NCBI GenBank assembly: GCA_002421475.1
Contig: DIJW01000135.1
Coordinates: 1 to 5,997, forward strand
From: Thiomicrospira sp. UBA5634
GTDB taxonomy: Bacteria > Pseudomonadota > Gammaproteobacteria > Thiomicrospirales > Thiomicrospiraceae
Direction of reading: 5' to 3'
DNA: 5,997 nt
Below the pieces are notes generated by a model. That model was not told the DNA's origin. It worked only from the letters and a program-made list of their open reading frames with translations, and did no database searches. Every line of letters starts with the position of its first letter. The stretch's first letter is position 1. This document shows, piece by piece, positions 5,105 through 5,997 of this stretch. The position numbers and the translations under genes are program-made.

Positions 5105-5133
5105 ATTTTAACAGTGAAACTCGCTACAATGAA
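5105..5133 (-). promoter_or_regulatory. Candidate promoter of the yibN-grxC-secB-gpsA operon
   Basis: On the minus strand TTCATT (5133-5128, only 3 of 6 match to TTGACA) is followed by a 17-bp spacer and TAAAAT (5110-5105, 5 of 6 match to TATAAT). The start site would fall near 5097-5099, which leaves a very short leader before ATG 5088 and a more normal one of about 30 nt before ATG 5067. The -35 is weak, so confidence is limited. It overlaps the candidate -10 of gpmI on the other strand. Confidence 0.35.
5125..5130 (+). promoter_or_regulatory. Candidate -10 element of gpmI
   Basis: TACAAT matches 5 of 6 bases of TATAAT and lies 37 bp before the gpmI start codon. No good -35 hexamer is seen at 16-18 bp upstream. 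A clear ribosome binding site, AGGA at 5158-5161, precedes the ATG with a 6-nt spacing. Confidence 0.3.
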
Positions 5134-5167
5134 CGGAATTTTTAAAATTTATCCCACAGGACAATTC

Positions 5168-5997
<830 letters not shown>

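Overview
The window looks like chromosomal core DNA of a gammaproteobacterium. The main evidence is a gene block that also occurs in Escherichia coli and, in part, in Pseudomonas: gpmI diverging from a rhodanese gene (yibN type), grxC, secB and gpsA, with trmL converging on the end of that series. The KMSKS-type tyrosyl-tRNA synthetase lying just upstream of an rRNA-type promoter resembles the tyrZ-rrn arrangement I recall from Pseudomonas aeruginosa. The class 1B-like dihydroorotate dehydrogenase is less usual, because most gammaproteobacteria use the class 2 membrane enzyme. I cannot name a genus. I see no mobile element, CRISPR array, phage gene or tRNA gene.

Layout from left to right. Positions 1-221 hold no protein gene. 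A strong rRNA-type promoter (-35 at 78-83, -10 at 56-61) faces left out of the window, so a 16S-23S-5S operon probably begins just beyond position 1. This stretch also holds a DnaA-box-like site (148-156) and a weak terminator hairpin (178-198) behind tyrS. Next come tyrS (222-1412) and pyrD (1433-2380), both on the minus strand and 20 bp apart, probably one transcript. pyrD diverges from trmL (2397-2861, plus strand) with only 16 bp between their start codons. trmL converges on gpsA with 30 bp between stop codons, more than half of it a perfect 16-bp palindrome. gpsA (2892-3893), secB (3903-4361), grxC (4366-4620) and the rhodanese gene (4627-about 5067) form a tight minus-strand operon with gaps of 9, 4 and 6 bp. 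A divergent promoter region follows, then the first 276 codons of gpmI, which runs off the right edge.

How the genes fit together. The operon joins thiol chemistry (rhodanese, glutaredoxin), protein export (SecB chaperone) and phospholipid precursor supply (glycerol-3-phosphate dehydrogenase). tyrS, trmL and the rRNA promoter belong to translation, pyrD to pyrimidine synthesis and gpmI to glycolysis/gluconeogenesis. The main difference from the E. coli block is that cysE, which there lies between gpsA and trmL, is absent.

The least explained signal is a repeated palindrome, CCACCAGGCCTGGTGG. It occurs once at the gpsA/trmL junction and once inside gpsA, where it grows into a perfect 30-bp palindrome. 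A 12-bp part of it also lies in tyrS. I see no complete novel system; this repeat is the best lead for something undescribed.
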